Assembly (NCBI GenBank): GCA_033557465.1
Contig: CM066045.1
Coordinates: 132,639,596 to 132,703,595, forward strand
Source: Ichthyophis bannanicus
Taxonomy: Eukaryota; Chordata; Amphibia; Gymnophiona; Ichthyophiidae
Direction: 5' to 3'
DNA length: 64,000 nt
Within the stretch, counting starts at the first letter, position 1. Each line of letters begins with the position of its first letter. The notes below the pieces were generated by a model. It searched no databases. It saw only the letters and a list, made by a program, of their open reading frames with translations, and was not told where the DNA came from. Of the stretch, positions 10,228 through 19,358 are shown in pieces. The translations under genes were made by a program, and so were the position numbers.

Positions 10228-11084
10228 GCTGTTGTTGTTAAGTGCCGTCAAGTCGGTGTCGACTCATGGCGACCCTCTGGATAGTTGTCCTAAATTGTGT
10301 TTGATCTTCGGTCAGGTGGCTCATTGTTGACAGACTGGCACCCATAGCTGCTGTTATTGTATCAATCCATCTCATTGCTGGCCTTCCTTATTTGCGTTGA
10401 CCTTTTACCTTGCCAAGTATGATGTCTTTCTCTAATGACCTCTCTTTTCGCATGATATGTCCAAAGTATGAAAGTCAAAGTCTTGTCATCTGAGCTTCTA
10501 AAGAAAGCTTAGGTTTGATCTCTTCTAGTACCGACAGTTTTTTTCTTCTGGCAGTCCATGGTATACACAGTAGTCTTCGCCAGCACCATAATTCAAAGGT
10601 ATCAATTTTCTTCCTATCTTTTTCACTGTCCAACTTTCACATCCATATGATGTTATTGAAAATACCATGGCTTGAACAAGTCAAATCTTTGTATGGAGAG
10701 AGACATCTCTGCTGTTGAGAATCTTGTCAAGCTCCTTCATAGCCATTCTGCCAAGGGCAATGCGTCGTCTGATTTCTTGAGTGCTTGTTGCTTCTTTATT
10801 GATAGTTGATCCAAGTAGGTTAAAGTTGTCAACTATTTCAATTTCTTCTCTATCAATGATGAACTTATTGATTTTACCAGTTGTTAGGATCTTTGTCTTC
10901 TAAACATTAAGGTGCAGACCCATTTTAAGACTATATTCCTTGATCTTGACAAGCAAATGTATCAAATTGTATTCACTTTCAGCCACTAATGTGGTATCAT
11001 GAGCATAGCGAAGGTTGCTGATGAGTCTTCCACCGATCTTTACACCTCTATTGTCTTCATACAGTCCTGCTTCTTTGACGATTT

Positions 11085-11918
11085 ATTTATTTATTTGGTT
11101 TTATATACCGCACTTTTTAAGATCAGCGCGGTTTACATAAGAACAACTTAATACATTGAACAGGATATGTTAAGTTACATTGAACAGAAACAATTTAAAT
11201 TAAACAATTTAAATTTAAGTTACATTGAACAGAAACAATTTAAATTAGATATAAAGAACTATAAATACATTAAGAAAGTTTTCTATATACAAGCTGAAAC
11301 AGAGGCTGTGCATTACAAGGGAGGCCATGGTCAGCTATGGTACATGGTCGAAGGAGAGCTGGAACAGATGAGTCTTATTTGCCTTGCAGAAAGTTGAAAG
11401 GTCAGTGATAAGACAGATAGAAGCAGGGAGAGAGTTCCAGAATAGTGGGGCAAAAATGGAGAAGGCTCTGTTTCTAGCAAATTGGGTGTTTTTACTAGCC
11501 ATGGCTGGAATGGCAAGGGTGTTAGCCATATTGTATCTCCTTGTTCTGGTGTCTGGTATCCAATGTAATAGGTTTTCTAGGGATGATGCTGAGAGATGTT
11601 GAAGTATTTTAAATGACAAAATAAGGGTTTTGTATTTAAGTCGACTGTTAATTGGAAGCCAATGTAGCTGAGCAGGTAGACCATGCAGTATGATATTTGC
11701 ATAATCAAAAGTAGGAGTAACCAAGGCTTGGAAGACGGTGCGAAAGTCAGTAGGTTCCAATAGGGGTCAAAGTTGGCGGATGGATCATATTTTGAGGTAG
11801 ATAGCTTTTGTGATATTGCTTATCTGGGATTCCATATTTAGATGTTGTTCCAAAGTGACTCCAAGATATCTAACTTCATGATTAGACTTCAGCTCAGCAT
11901 TCTTTTTTCTGCATATAC
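11085..11918 (-). mobile_element. L2-type LINE 3' end inserted in the RTE
   Basis: The minus-strand 3' tail gives AACCGCGCTGATC, GTGCGGTATATAAAACC and AAATAAATAAATAAA (11140-11085). ORF2 C-terminal pieces are at 11760-11335 (DFRTVFQALVTPTFDYANII, LHWLPINSRLKYKTL, FWNSLPASI) and near 11880-11790 (EVRYLGVTLEQHLNMESQI). A short ATTT duplication (11081-11084 and 11919-11922) is compatible with the insertion, and RTE sequence resumes at once on the right. The coding frame is broken once. Confidence 0.8.
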
Positions 11919-11992
11919 ATTTGTTTTGCATATAAATTAAAGAGGTAAGGGGAAAGTATGCAGCCTTGTCGTACACCTTTGTTGAATTTAAA

Positions 11993-12310
11993 TCATTCTC
12001 TTTCTCCTAGTTCTGTTCGAACTGTTGCTTCTTGATCAGTGTAAAGGTTATGCAAGAGAATGATCAGATGTTCTGGTATACCTGTGCTTCTTAATGTGGC
12101 ACAGAGTTTGTCATGGTTTACACAGTCAAAATCCTTGCTGTAGTCAATAAAACACAAATAGATATCCTTTTCGTATTCTTTTGTCTTTTCAAGGATCCAT
12201 CTCACATCTGCGATAATGTCTCTTGTTCCTCTCCCTTTCCTGAACCCTGCTTGCATTTCAGGCAGTTCTCGTTCCAGATATTGTGTAGTCTCTGCTGAAT
12301 GATCTTGATG
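11993..12310 (-). pseudogene. RTE-type reverse transcriptase fragment
   Basis: The minus-strand translation reads LERELPEMQAGFRKGRGTRD, then VRWILEKTKEYEKDIYLCFI and DYSKDFDCVNHDKLCATLRS, then TGIPEHLIILLHNLYTDQEA. These are RTE RT blocks including the AGFRxGRGTRD and FIDYxKxFDxVxHxxL motifs (K-D-F-D for the usual K-A-F-D). The last residues toward 12349 are CR1 sequence across the insertion point. Only RT motifs before YxDD are open; the downstream part is frameshifted and split by an L2. Confidence 0.82.
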
Positions 12311-12470
12311 ATTTGCTACTATTCTGTTTATCAAATAGTTGTAATACATCTTCCTGGTTTATCGATATTTCTTTCAGTTCTTCTAATTCATCACTTTTAA
12401 ATACCATTTCAGGCATGTGTAATTTCCCTACATCTTCTGGGGTATTCTTTCTAAGCCCTGTACTGGTAAT

Positions 12471-12811
12471 GTTCCTGTGAGCCTGTGGTGTGGGGAGGAG
12501 GGATCAGCCTGAACTTCAGGGGGCATTTGCTTTTGTGCCCCTGCAGCTAGCGCAGGCATTTGATGTGGTACCACAGAAACTGTCACGCAGACATACTTAT
12601 TGTAATGCCACCCATAGAGGCGATGTTAAGTGCACTTGAGCTAATAGCATGAAGCCTGATTCGCACAGCCCACTAATGCCCACACTAGCCTCTTAGCGCT
12701 AGTAACGTATCCATTCCACCCATGTCCCACCCAGTCCATGAACTCAAGCAGCTTTCTAACGTGGTGCCCAAACTGCGCGCGCTAAACCCTGCACTACTGT
12801 GTAGTACACTT
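12471..12811. other. Gene-free spacer between CR1 and DIRS copy D
   Basis: It is GC-richer than its surroundings, with alternating gct/agc words and no open frame of interest. I found no terminal repeat, RNA gene or exon. It may be host sequence or an unrecognised repeat. Confidence 0.35.
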
Positions 12812-12912
12812 TCCATATCGTCCTGCAAGACCAATCCATATAAGTGGATTGGGTTTCCTTCAGGCCAATTGGTGGAGATAAAGAACCAATGAAAAGTTCA
12901 GGTTTCAGTGAC
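12812..12912. repeat. 5' inverted terminal repeat, DIRS copy D
   Basis: CCATATCGTCCTGC with AGACCAATCCA (12813-12837) is the reverse complement of the ICR segment at 23733-23762 (GGACTGGTCTAGCAGGACGA). The next block, ATTGGTGGAGATAAAGAACC and AATGAAAAG, is the reverse complement of 25144-25176. That double match to both an internal region and the far end is the DIRS pattern. Confidence 0.75.
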
Positions 12913-13437
12913 ATCACTTATTCCTCTATTCGCCTCAAGCCACCAGAGGCCCCTTCAGTATTTCTTTGTCTCCAGTAGATGGTAGTTGGATTTTTTCCTT
13001 TCTGTAGAAAATCTCAGGATTGATAGGAAAAGAGATTTTTTAAACACTTGTAAATGACCACATTGAAGTGACACACTCATTCGAGCTGAACGTTGGAGGC
13101 TCCTCTAGACTGTGGTCTTTTTGGTAGCCATAGAAGGAGAGAAAATTAGTTCAGCTCCATGCTCTTATCATGATAAGAGCCTGTTGAGCAGCCAGAAATT
13201 GGAAGAATTTGGAAGGATCGAAGAATGCAGCAGTCTCATACATCCTCAACACCCACGCCCTCCTGCTCTGTTTCCCCCTGAGCTCTCCCAAAGATTTCAG
13301 AAGGCTCTCAGAAAGATCTGTCTGCCAGCCACCTTAAACACAGTGCTGCAAAGTCAGCCAGTGAAACAGTTTCAGGGAAGTAGAGCTGAGCCTGGCACGG
13401 ATTCTCTGCCTAGGGCTCTTGGATGGTGAGTAACAAA

Positions 13438-13793
13438 GTTTGACCTCGTCATTGTCCTTGTTAGGGGCTCCCAATTCCATTTGTTTGAAATGGAATTCTG
13501 GATGGACCGCTGGTGACCATTGGAGCAGTGTGAGGGTTTTCAGCTTTTTTCTGCATGCGTTAGTAACATTTTTACCTATTTTGCACCTGGAGGTCACGCA
13601 TTCTGCCCATGCGGCTCCAGTGCATGCTCTTTCACGCGCCCTTGTAATGTGCATATTATAAAAGCGCAGTTAATGCATGTTTACGTGCTAAGGAAGCCTT
13701 GGCACACATTGTTGTCATACTTGCGCAAACTTTCTATGTCTTCTTCCAAGCAAAGTGGCAAGCAAAGTGCCTGATCCTCAGATTCTGGACTCT
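13438..13793 (+). repeat. 356-bp direct repeat, left unit (flanks copy B)
   Basis: Begins GTTTGACCTCGTCATTGTCC and ends TCTGGACTCT immediately before copy B's CTATCTCC start. The same sequence of the same length lies at 19003-19358, immediately after copy B ends. I count roughly 20-25 mismatches by eye and no indel. It carries the start of D's gag (ATG TCT TCT TCC AAG C, at 13736), so it is D sequence. Confidence 0.9.
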
Positions 13794-13794
13794 A

Positions 13795-14010
13795 CTATCT
13801 CCAGAAACAAGCAGGAATGTAGTCTTCACATATGGGTATCATTGGTACCGACGGAGCCTGCGCGGGAATGCTCCCCAGCATCCAATAGGAAAGCTTTTGG
13901 GAGCATCCCATAGCGCCTGTGTGCTACCTTCCCGCCTTTCCAACTTTCCCTCTTCAATTCTTCGTTTTCCGCAGAGCCGACAGGATGCATACCCTGTCAG
14001 CGCAGAAAAA
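13795..14010. repeat. 5' inverted terminal repeat, DIRS copy B
   Basis: Begins CTATCTCCAGAAACAAGCAG, then TAGTCTTCACATATGGGT, GGTACCGACGGAGCCTGCGC, CTCCCCAGC, AAAGCTTTTGGGAGCATCCC and CCTTCCCGCC. It is collinear with the 5' ends of I and H and is the reverse complement of copy A's 3' end (4205-4396). Confidence 0.85.
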
Positions 14011-14117
14011 TGTAGCCTTATTCTTTTGTTTTTTGTGGTCGCGTCTGTCTTCATTCGACGCCTACTGGTACCACCGGTTCTCTTCTTTAAAAAACAAAAC
14101 AAAAAAAAACCTAACTA

Positions 14118-16156
14118 GTGGTTTCAAGAAAATATTCTAAGTGTGGCGCTACCATATCTGTCACCTACACCCATGAATGGTGTCTTAAGTGTTTAGGTCC
14201 TGACAATTCTCCATCGGAGTGTCTTTCCTGCAGAAAGATGACCAAGAGGGGCCTGCAGAACAGAGCTGCAAAACTCGGTACCCTTTTTGCCGCAGATATG
14301 ATGTCAGTTGCATCGACATCTTCCGGGGCTTCATCTTCCTCCCATGGATCTCAGGTAACTAAACCTAAGTCTTCTAAGACTGGCCGGTCCTCAAAGAGTA
14401 GATCTCCTTCCAAGTATTGAGATGCCACTGTCATTGCCCTTGATTAAAGTTCACCGGCAAAACAGCTGCGGTGGGAGGCCTCAGTCTCCAAAGCATTGAT
14501 GGGGCTCCAGAATTTTCCAGAGGCTTCCACCTCTGCAGAACTACTGGTGCCATGTTCTGGGGTCGTAGATGCTTCCACTGGTACCGACACCCAGGCATTG
14601 GCAGGAGCGATGGATCACAGAATCCTCGCTATCGAACGCAGTCTAGTGGCCCTCTTAGCAGCTTCGGTACCGCTAAGACCGCTACAGACGGTTCCACAGG
14701 TATCGGTACTGACACTGGTACCAGTACTGAGTGCATCGGCGGGTATGCTTCCCCCCATGCCGAGCCCTGACTATCTCAGGTATCAACAGACCGGTACCGA
14801 GACACCCTGATACCAACTTCGAGCGGTACCAGTACCGTGCATTGCACGAACACTCGGTGCAGAGATACTTCAAATACTCCGATTCCGATGACTCTGTCGG
14901 TACCAGAGCTATCCTTCCGGAGGATCCATCTCCTTCTCCACAATGCAGAATGTCTCCTCCAAAAGACATGTCCTTCCAGGATTTCATACGTGATTTAGCT
15001 CGGGGTCTTGCAATCATGATGACTCCAGAAGAGGAACCCAGAGCAGAAGAATTAGAAATTCTTCAGTACCCTAAGGCTCCTAAAGAGGCAGCCACCCTGC
15101 CCATTCACAGAATCTTGCATGATCTTATGCTAAGAATGTGGGAAACTCCTTTAACGGTGTCTCCACACTCTCGATGACTCAATACCATGTACCGAGTTCC
15201 AAGCTGTCCTGGCTTTCAAAAGACTCAGTTACCACACCATTCAATGGTAGTGGAATCGGTGATGCGCAGGATTAAGAGTGCTAAAGCACATTCTTCCAAT
15301 CATCCGGGCCGTGAATCGAGGACGTTCGATACCTTTGGGCGTCGATGTTTCCAGTCCTCCATGTTGGCAGCCAGGATTAGCTCCTACATTCTCTATAAGG
15401 GAATGTTCCTCAAAGAAGTTGCAGGAGACTTGGAGCTCATAAGCCCTCTTCTCCCTGAGGAAAAAAGGGGGGAATTCCTTACTCTGGTCAAACATGCCCA
15501 GGATGTCTCTAAGTTTGTGAACCGTGCCACCTTTGATTGCTTTGAATTCATTTGCAGAACCTCTGCTATTTCCATCGGTGCACGTCATATTGCCTGGCTT
15601 CAGGCATCAGACTTAGAACAATTTTTTTTTTTTTTTTTTATTTAGACAGTTTTGTATACCGCCTTATCCTTCAATCAAAGCGGTCACAACACAATTGGGG
15701 GATACATTTAACACATGGGGATATGAGACACATACACTAATACTTACAGGGAACATGGGCTATGGAGGGTTAAGTGGCTTGCCCAAGACCACAAGGAGCA
15801 TCTGTGGGACTAGAAACCCCAGTCCTTCCGGCCCAAGGTGCAAGACAAACTGGGAAATATTCCTTGCACAAGAGAAAATCTCTTTGGCAAGGATTGGCAA
15901 GACAAGGCTAATCAGATTGAATCTGAAAATACTACCTTGAACAGATTATCAAGTCTACAGCCAACCCAGCAAAGAAAAGTCAGTCAAGAAATCCTTTTTC
16001 AATAAGAAAAAGAGATTTTACCCATCTTAAATTCATCAGGGCCTCTGTCCAGTTCATGCTTCCCAAAAGGGGCATCAACAGACCAGACAGCAGAGGAAGC
16101 CACAAGTTCCTATAGCTCAACCGGCTCAGCAGACTCAGCCTCCTCAGGGGCTTTGA
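14118..16156 (+). pseudogene. DIRS gag-like protein, copy B
   Basis: The N-terminus has a Cys/His motif (SKCG... THEWCLKCLGPDN... CLSC, 14140-14240) in which one zinc-ligand His of the relatives is Asn. A one-base insertion precedes the first CxxC. A Ser/Thr/Pro-rich middle follows, with nine GGTACC sites between 13844 and 14904 (counting the leader). Then come FQDFIRDLARGLAIM (about 14970-15020), LRMWETPLTVSPHSR (to 15175, stop at 15176), YRVPSCPGFQKTQLPHHS (15187 on) and FDCFEFICRTSAISIGARHI near 15530-15590. A minus-strand SINE cuts it at 15621-15838; the C-terminus ends QTQPPQG at about 16150. Frames: 14118, 14496, 14731, 15187. Confidence 0.85.
15621..15838 (-). mobile_element. SINE copy 2, minus strand, 5' truncated
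   Basis: Reverse complement of the SINE at 457-748: a T-rich start (15622-15638, the element's A-rich tail), then TTTAGACAGTTTTGTATACC, CAATTGGGGGATACATTTAA and GGCTTGCCCAAGACCAC, ending GTCCTTCCGGCCCAAGG. The tRNA-like head present in copy 1 is missing. No clear target duplication is visible. Gag sequence resumes directly (TGCAAGACAAACTGGG), matching GTACAAGAAAAGCTGGG in copy A. Confidence 0.88.
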
Positions 16157-17590
16157 CTCCTTCCTAGAGAACTTGGTCTCTCTGCCCCTGAAAGGTCCAG
16201 AACCCCTTACCATCCTGGGCAGGTTATGCCATTTTGCCAGAAGATGGCAACAAATAACATCAAAAAACTGGACCCTGTCCATTGTACGAGAGGGGTACAG
16301 ACTTCATTTTCACAGCATGCCCTCTCCTACAATCTTAAGACAGTTCAGTTCTCAGGTCCCTGCCACCAATCTCTTGGGTCAGGAGGTCACATCACTTCTT
16401 GCTCAGGGAGCAATAGAAGAGGTACCCATATCCCAACAGGGTACAGGATTCTACTCCCCCTACTTTCTCATCCCAAAGAAAACAGGGGGACACAGGCCTA
16501 TTCTGGACCTCAGAGAATTAAAGAAGTATCTGTTCTGGGAAAAATTCAAGATGATTTCCCTCGGAACACTCCTGCCATACCTTCAGAGTCAGGACTTGGC
16601 TATGTTCTCTAGATCTAAAGGATGCATATACGCATATTCTCATCCATGCAGATCACAGGAAATTCCTTCGATTCCTTTTCCAGGGAAGACACTTCCAATA
16701 CAGGGTTCTTCCCTTCGGTCTGGCTTCTGCCCCAAGAGTCTTCACAAAATGCATGGCAGTAATAGCAGCATTCCTGAGAACTCTAGGAATATTCGTCTTT
16801 CCCTACTTAGACTGGCTCATTCAAGGATCAACAGCTGCAGAAGCCAGCTTTGCTCTTTCTCGTACTATGCGAATCCTTTGGTATTTGGGACTGGTCATAA
16901 ACCTCCCAAAATCTCATCTCACCCCTTCTCAGTCTCTAGAAATCATAAGGGCTCATCTAGACACAAGGCAGTCAACGGCTTTCCTGCCACAGCCACGTTG
17001 TCTTCGTATAGTACAGCTGGCCTCCCAAGCAGCTATGAAAGTCTTCCTGACTGCTCGGGAGATGCTTCAGCTTCTGGGGCATATGGCATCCACTGTCCAT
17101 GTGGTTCCCTATGCTCGCCTTCATATGCGAGCAGCCCAGTGGACCCTATCCTCTCAGTGGACACAGGCCTCGGGTCGGCTAACCGACAAAATCAGAAACT
17201 CCACAAGTCTCATTTCTTCCCTGCAATGGTTGCAATCACTGGAAAACCTTCTCATAGGCTCTCCTTTCCAGCAGCCTCTATGCCAAACCACCCTAACAAC
17301 AGATGTGTCCAAGTTGGGTTGGGGGGCTCACTTGCATGATCTATCAACTCAGAGCCATTTTCCATGCTGTCGAAGTTTTCCAGATCCAGCTCAGCTACAA
17401 GACAGTTCTGGTCCAGACCGACAATCAAGTAGCCATGTTCTATGTGAACAAACAGGGCGGAACAGGCTCTCTGTCGTTATGCAACGAAGCTTTGCGACTG
17501 TGGGCCTTCGCCAGAGAGCTTCAAATCTACCTTCTAGTGGAATATCTTCCGGGTATTCAAAATCTTGGGCAGACAAACTCAGTTGAATAC
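16157..17590 (+). pseudogene. DIRS reverse transcriptase / RNase H, copy B
   Basis: The RT has LCHFARRWQQITSKNWTL, IVREGYRLHF, GTGFYSPYFLIPKKTGGHRP and ILDLRELKKYL (16173-16550). A frameshift near 16600 sits in the first catalytic SLDLKEAYTH block (read as SRSKGCIYAY). The palm continues at 16753 with FLRTLGIFVFPYLDWLIQ: one codon of the YLDD box is gone (16804-16815), leaving one aspartate. The thumb shows LQLLGHMASTVHVVPYARLH. RNase H has TTDVSKLGWGAHL (17300) and VLVQTDNQVAMFYVNKQGG (17405), but the HINLLELRA glutamate block is deleted and the final ADKLSQ aspartate is out of frame (17568). Confidence 0.86.
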
Positions 17591-18019
17591 TGCTGCCACA
17601 CGAATGGTCTCTGCACTCAGACCAGCTTGCTCGAGTGTTTCGAATCTGGGGAACGCCAGATATAGACCTCTTTGCAAGTCCACAGAATGCCAAACTTCCC
17701 CGATTCTGTTCCAGAATTCCGGCTCAAAGCTGTCAGGCAAGGGATGCTTTCCTCCTTAACTGGTGTCAGGACTTCCTCTATGCCTTCCCACCGATTCCCC
17801 TCATTCCCAAAACTTTGTTCAAGCTTCAGAGGGACAGAGGTCGTATGATACTCATAGCTCCACGCTGGCCACGGCAAATGTGGTATCCTCTACTTCTGTG
17901 TCTCTCTCAAACCACACCTCTGGAGTTGGGATATGCTCCAGATCGTCTTTCCCAGGAGAACGGGACCCTATTGCACCCAAATCCACAGTCTGCCTCAGGG
18001 CCTGGTTACTGAAAGCCTA

Positions 18020-18757
18020 GGAATCCCGGATATCAACCTTTCTCAGCAGGTAAAGGATATCCTTGTGGCTTCCAGAAAGCCTTCCACAAGGCGATCCTAC
18101 ACCTTTAAGTGGTAGAGGTTCTCTGTATGGTGTTCTCAAAGGGGACTTAACCCCCATTCAGTGCCTGTCGAGTTACTTCTGGAGTATTTCCTCCAATTAT
18201 CAGATTCTGGTCTTAAAACCAATTCGGTAAGGGTCCATCTTAGTGCCATTGCTGCTTTTCGCAAACTTCTGGATGGACAACCTATTTCCTCTCATCCTCA
18301 CTTTATGCCAAAGGTGGTTTTGCCTTTTCATTTGAACCAAGTGGTTTATCATGCCTCTAATGCAGAAAGGAACCTACATACTTTTGATTGTAAAAGAGCC
18401 TTGGCTTTTTACCTTCAAAGAACTTAGCAACATAGGAAATCTCAGCTTTTTGTTGCTTTTGATTATAGTCATTTGGGACTTCCAGTTTCCAAAAGAACTC
18501 TCTCTAGGTGGATTGCAAATTGCTTATCCTTTGTATATGAGAGTAAGGGACTTTTTCTCGAAGGCCATGTCACAGCTCACAATGTGAGAGCAATGGCAGC
18601 CTCAATGGCTAATCCTTGTTCTGTGTCCATTGACAACATCTTTAGAGCAGCCACCTGGGCTTCGGTACACACCTTTACAGCCCACTATTGCTTAGACAAG
18701 GACTCCCGTCGGGATGCCTCGTTTGGCCAGGCTGTGCTCCAGCATCTCTTTCAGATT
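18020..18757 (+). pseudogene. Tyrosine recombinase, copy B, core deletion
   Basis: The N-terminal SAM-like part reads INLSQQVKDILVASRKPSTR with one stop (W-to-stop at about 18113), then LLLEYFLQLSDSGLKTN and VRVHLSAIAAFRKLLDG. A jump follows, PISSHPHFMPKVV (18278-18315): relative to copy I exactly 270 bp (90 codons, 49541-49810) are missing, including the RISEL catalytic arginine. The C-terminal half is intact in frame 18473: GHVTAHNVRAMAASM with His at 18578 and Arg at 18587, W/H at 18656/18668, and the nucleophile Tyr in HTFTAHYCLDKDS at 18686-18688. It could not catalyse strand exchange. Confidence 0.86.
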
Positions 18758-18882
18758 TAGTACAACTCCTACCCGCCGTCCCAGGTTTCGATGTCAGAGA
18801 TCCATGGGAGGAAGCATGACCCATCTCACCTTGGTTTTGCAGCTTGCTGGGGTCATCTCCCTGGCATCTCTCAGCTGGGGAG

Positions 18883-18979
18883 TCCCCATATGTGAAGACT
18901 ACATTCCTGCTTGTTCCTGGGGATAGCGTAGTTACTCACCTGTAACAGGTGATCTCCGGGAACAGGAATAAGTCTTCAC
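18883..18979. repeat. Internal complementary region, DIRS copy B
   Basis: TCCCCATATGTGAAGACTAC... TGTTCCTGGGGATAG is complementary to B's own 5' end (13795-13840). TAGTTACTCACCTGTAACAG... AGTCTTCACA is complementary to the 3' end of copy A. B's own 3' end is absent, so this half can only pair with family relatives. Confidence 0.82.
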
Positions 18980-19002
18980 AACCCACCCACCTCCCCTGGG
19001 AG

Positions 19003-19358
19003 GTTTGACCTCGTCATTGTCCTTGTTAGGGGCTCCCAATTCCATCTGCTTGAAATGGAATTCTGGGTGGACTGCTGGTGACCATTGGAGCAGTGTGGGG
19101 GTTTTCAGCTGTTTTCTGCATGAGAAAGTAACGTTTTTACCTATTTTGCACCTGGAGGTCACGCATTCTGCCCATGCAGTTCCAGTGCACACTCTTTCAC
19201 TCGCCCTTGTAATGTGCGTATTATAAAAGCGCAGTTAATGCATGTTTACGTGCTAAGGCAGCCTTGGCACACATTGTTTTCGTACTTGCAGAAACTTTCT
19301 ATGTCTTCTTCCAAGCGAAGTGGCAAGCAAAGTGCCTGATCCTCAGATTCTGGACTCT
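19003..19358 (+). repeat. 356-bp direct repeat, right unit (flanks copy B)
   Basis: Same length and order as 13438-13793, starting at the first base after copy B. It contains D's gag start (ATG at 19301: MSSSKRSGKQSA then a stop). D coding sequence continues to the right, so this unit is the one contiguous with D's body; the left unit is contiguous with D's 5' leader. Confidence 0.9.

Larger units (their letters stand above)
10228..12310 (-). mobile_element. RTE-type LINE inserted in CR1, minus strand
   Basis: The minus-strand 3' end is an AAC/AGC trinucleotide tail just left of GTGCCGTCAAGTCGGTGTCG (10241-10260), a signature of vertebrate RTE elements as I remember them. RT sequence lies at 12349-11993 and continues, non-open, through 11080-10330. 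ATTTGCT duplications (10221-10227 and 12311-12317) mark the ends exactly. An L2-type piece interrupts it at 11085-11918. Confidence 0.85.
7591..12470 (-). mobile_element. CR1-type LINE, minus strand, carrying three later insertions
   Basis: The 3' end is at the low coordinate: CATAAGAACATAAG on the plus strand, i.e. a short CTTATGTTCTTATG tail. RT and C-terminal ORF2 sequence follows in pieces (7569-8082, 9115-10227, 12318-12470). An L2-type LINE sits at 8087-9110 with a 4-bp TTTA duplication. An RTE-type LINE sits at 10228-12310 with a 7-bp ATTTGCT duplication, and another L2 lies inside that. When the insertions are skipped, CR1 reading order is restored on both sides. The upstream (5') end near 12470 is uncertain. 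Confidence 0.8.
13795..19002 (+). mobile_element. DIRS-like retrotransposon copy B, nested in copy D
   Basis: 5' ITR (13795-14010), gag (14118-16156, SINE-interrupted), RT/RNase H (16157-17590), recombinase (18020-18757) and ICR (18883-18979) are all in canonical order. The 3' ITR is missing: the element stops at CTCCCCTGGGAG (19002), where copy A continues into its ITR. It is the same family as A and I and shares long blocks with them. Inactivating lesions are an RT YLDD box shortened to YLD, loss of the RNase H glutamate segment, and a 270-bp deletion in the recombinase relative to copy I. Confidence 0.88.

Noticed and set aside
13438..13793. 356-bp repeat as an LTR pair of a separate LTR element
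   Set aside because: The unit lacks TG...CA borders and contains the start of the copy D gag frame; the sequence between the units is a full DIRS copy with its own termini and recombinase.
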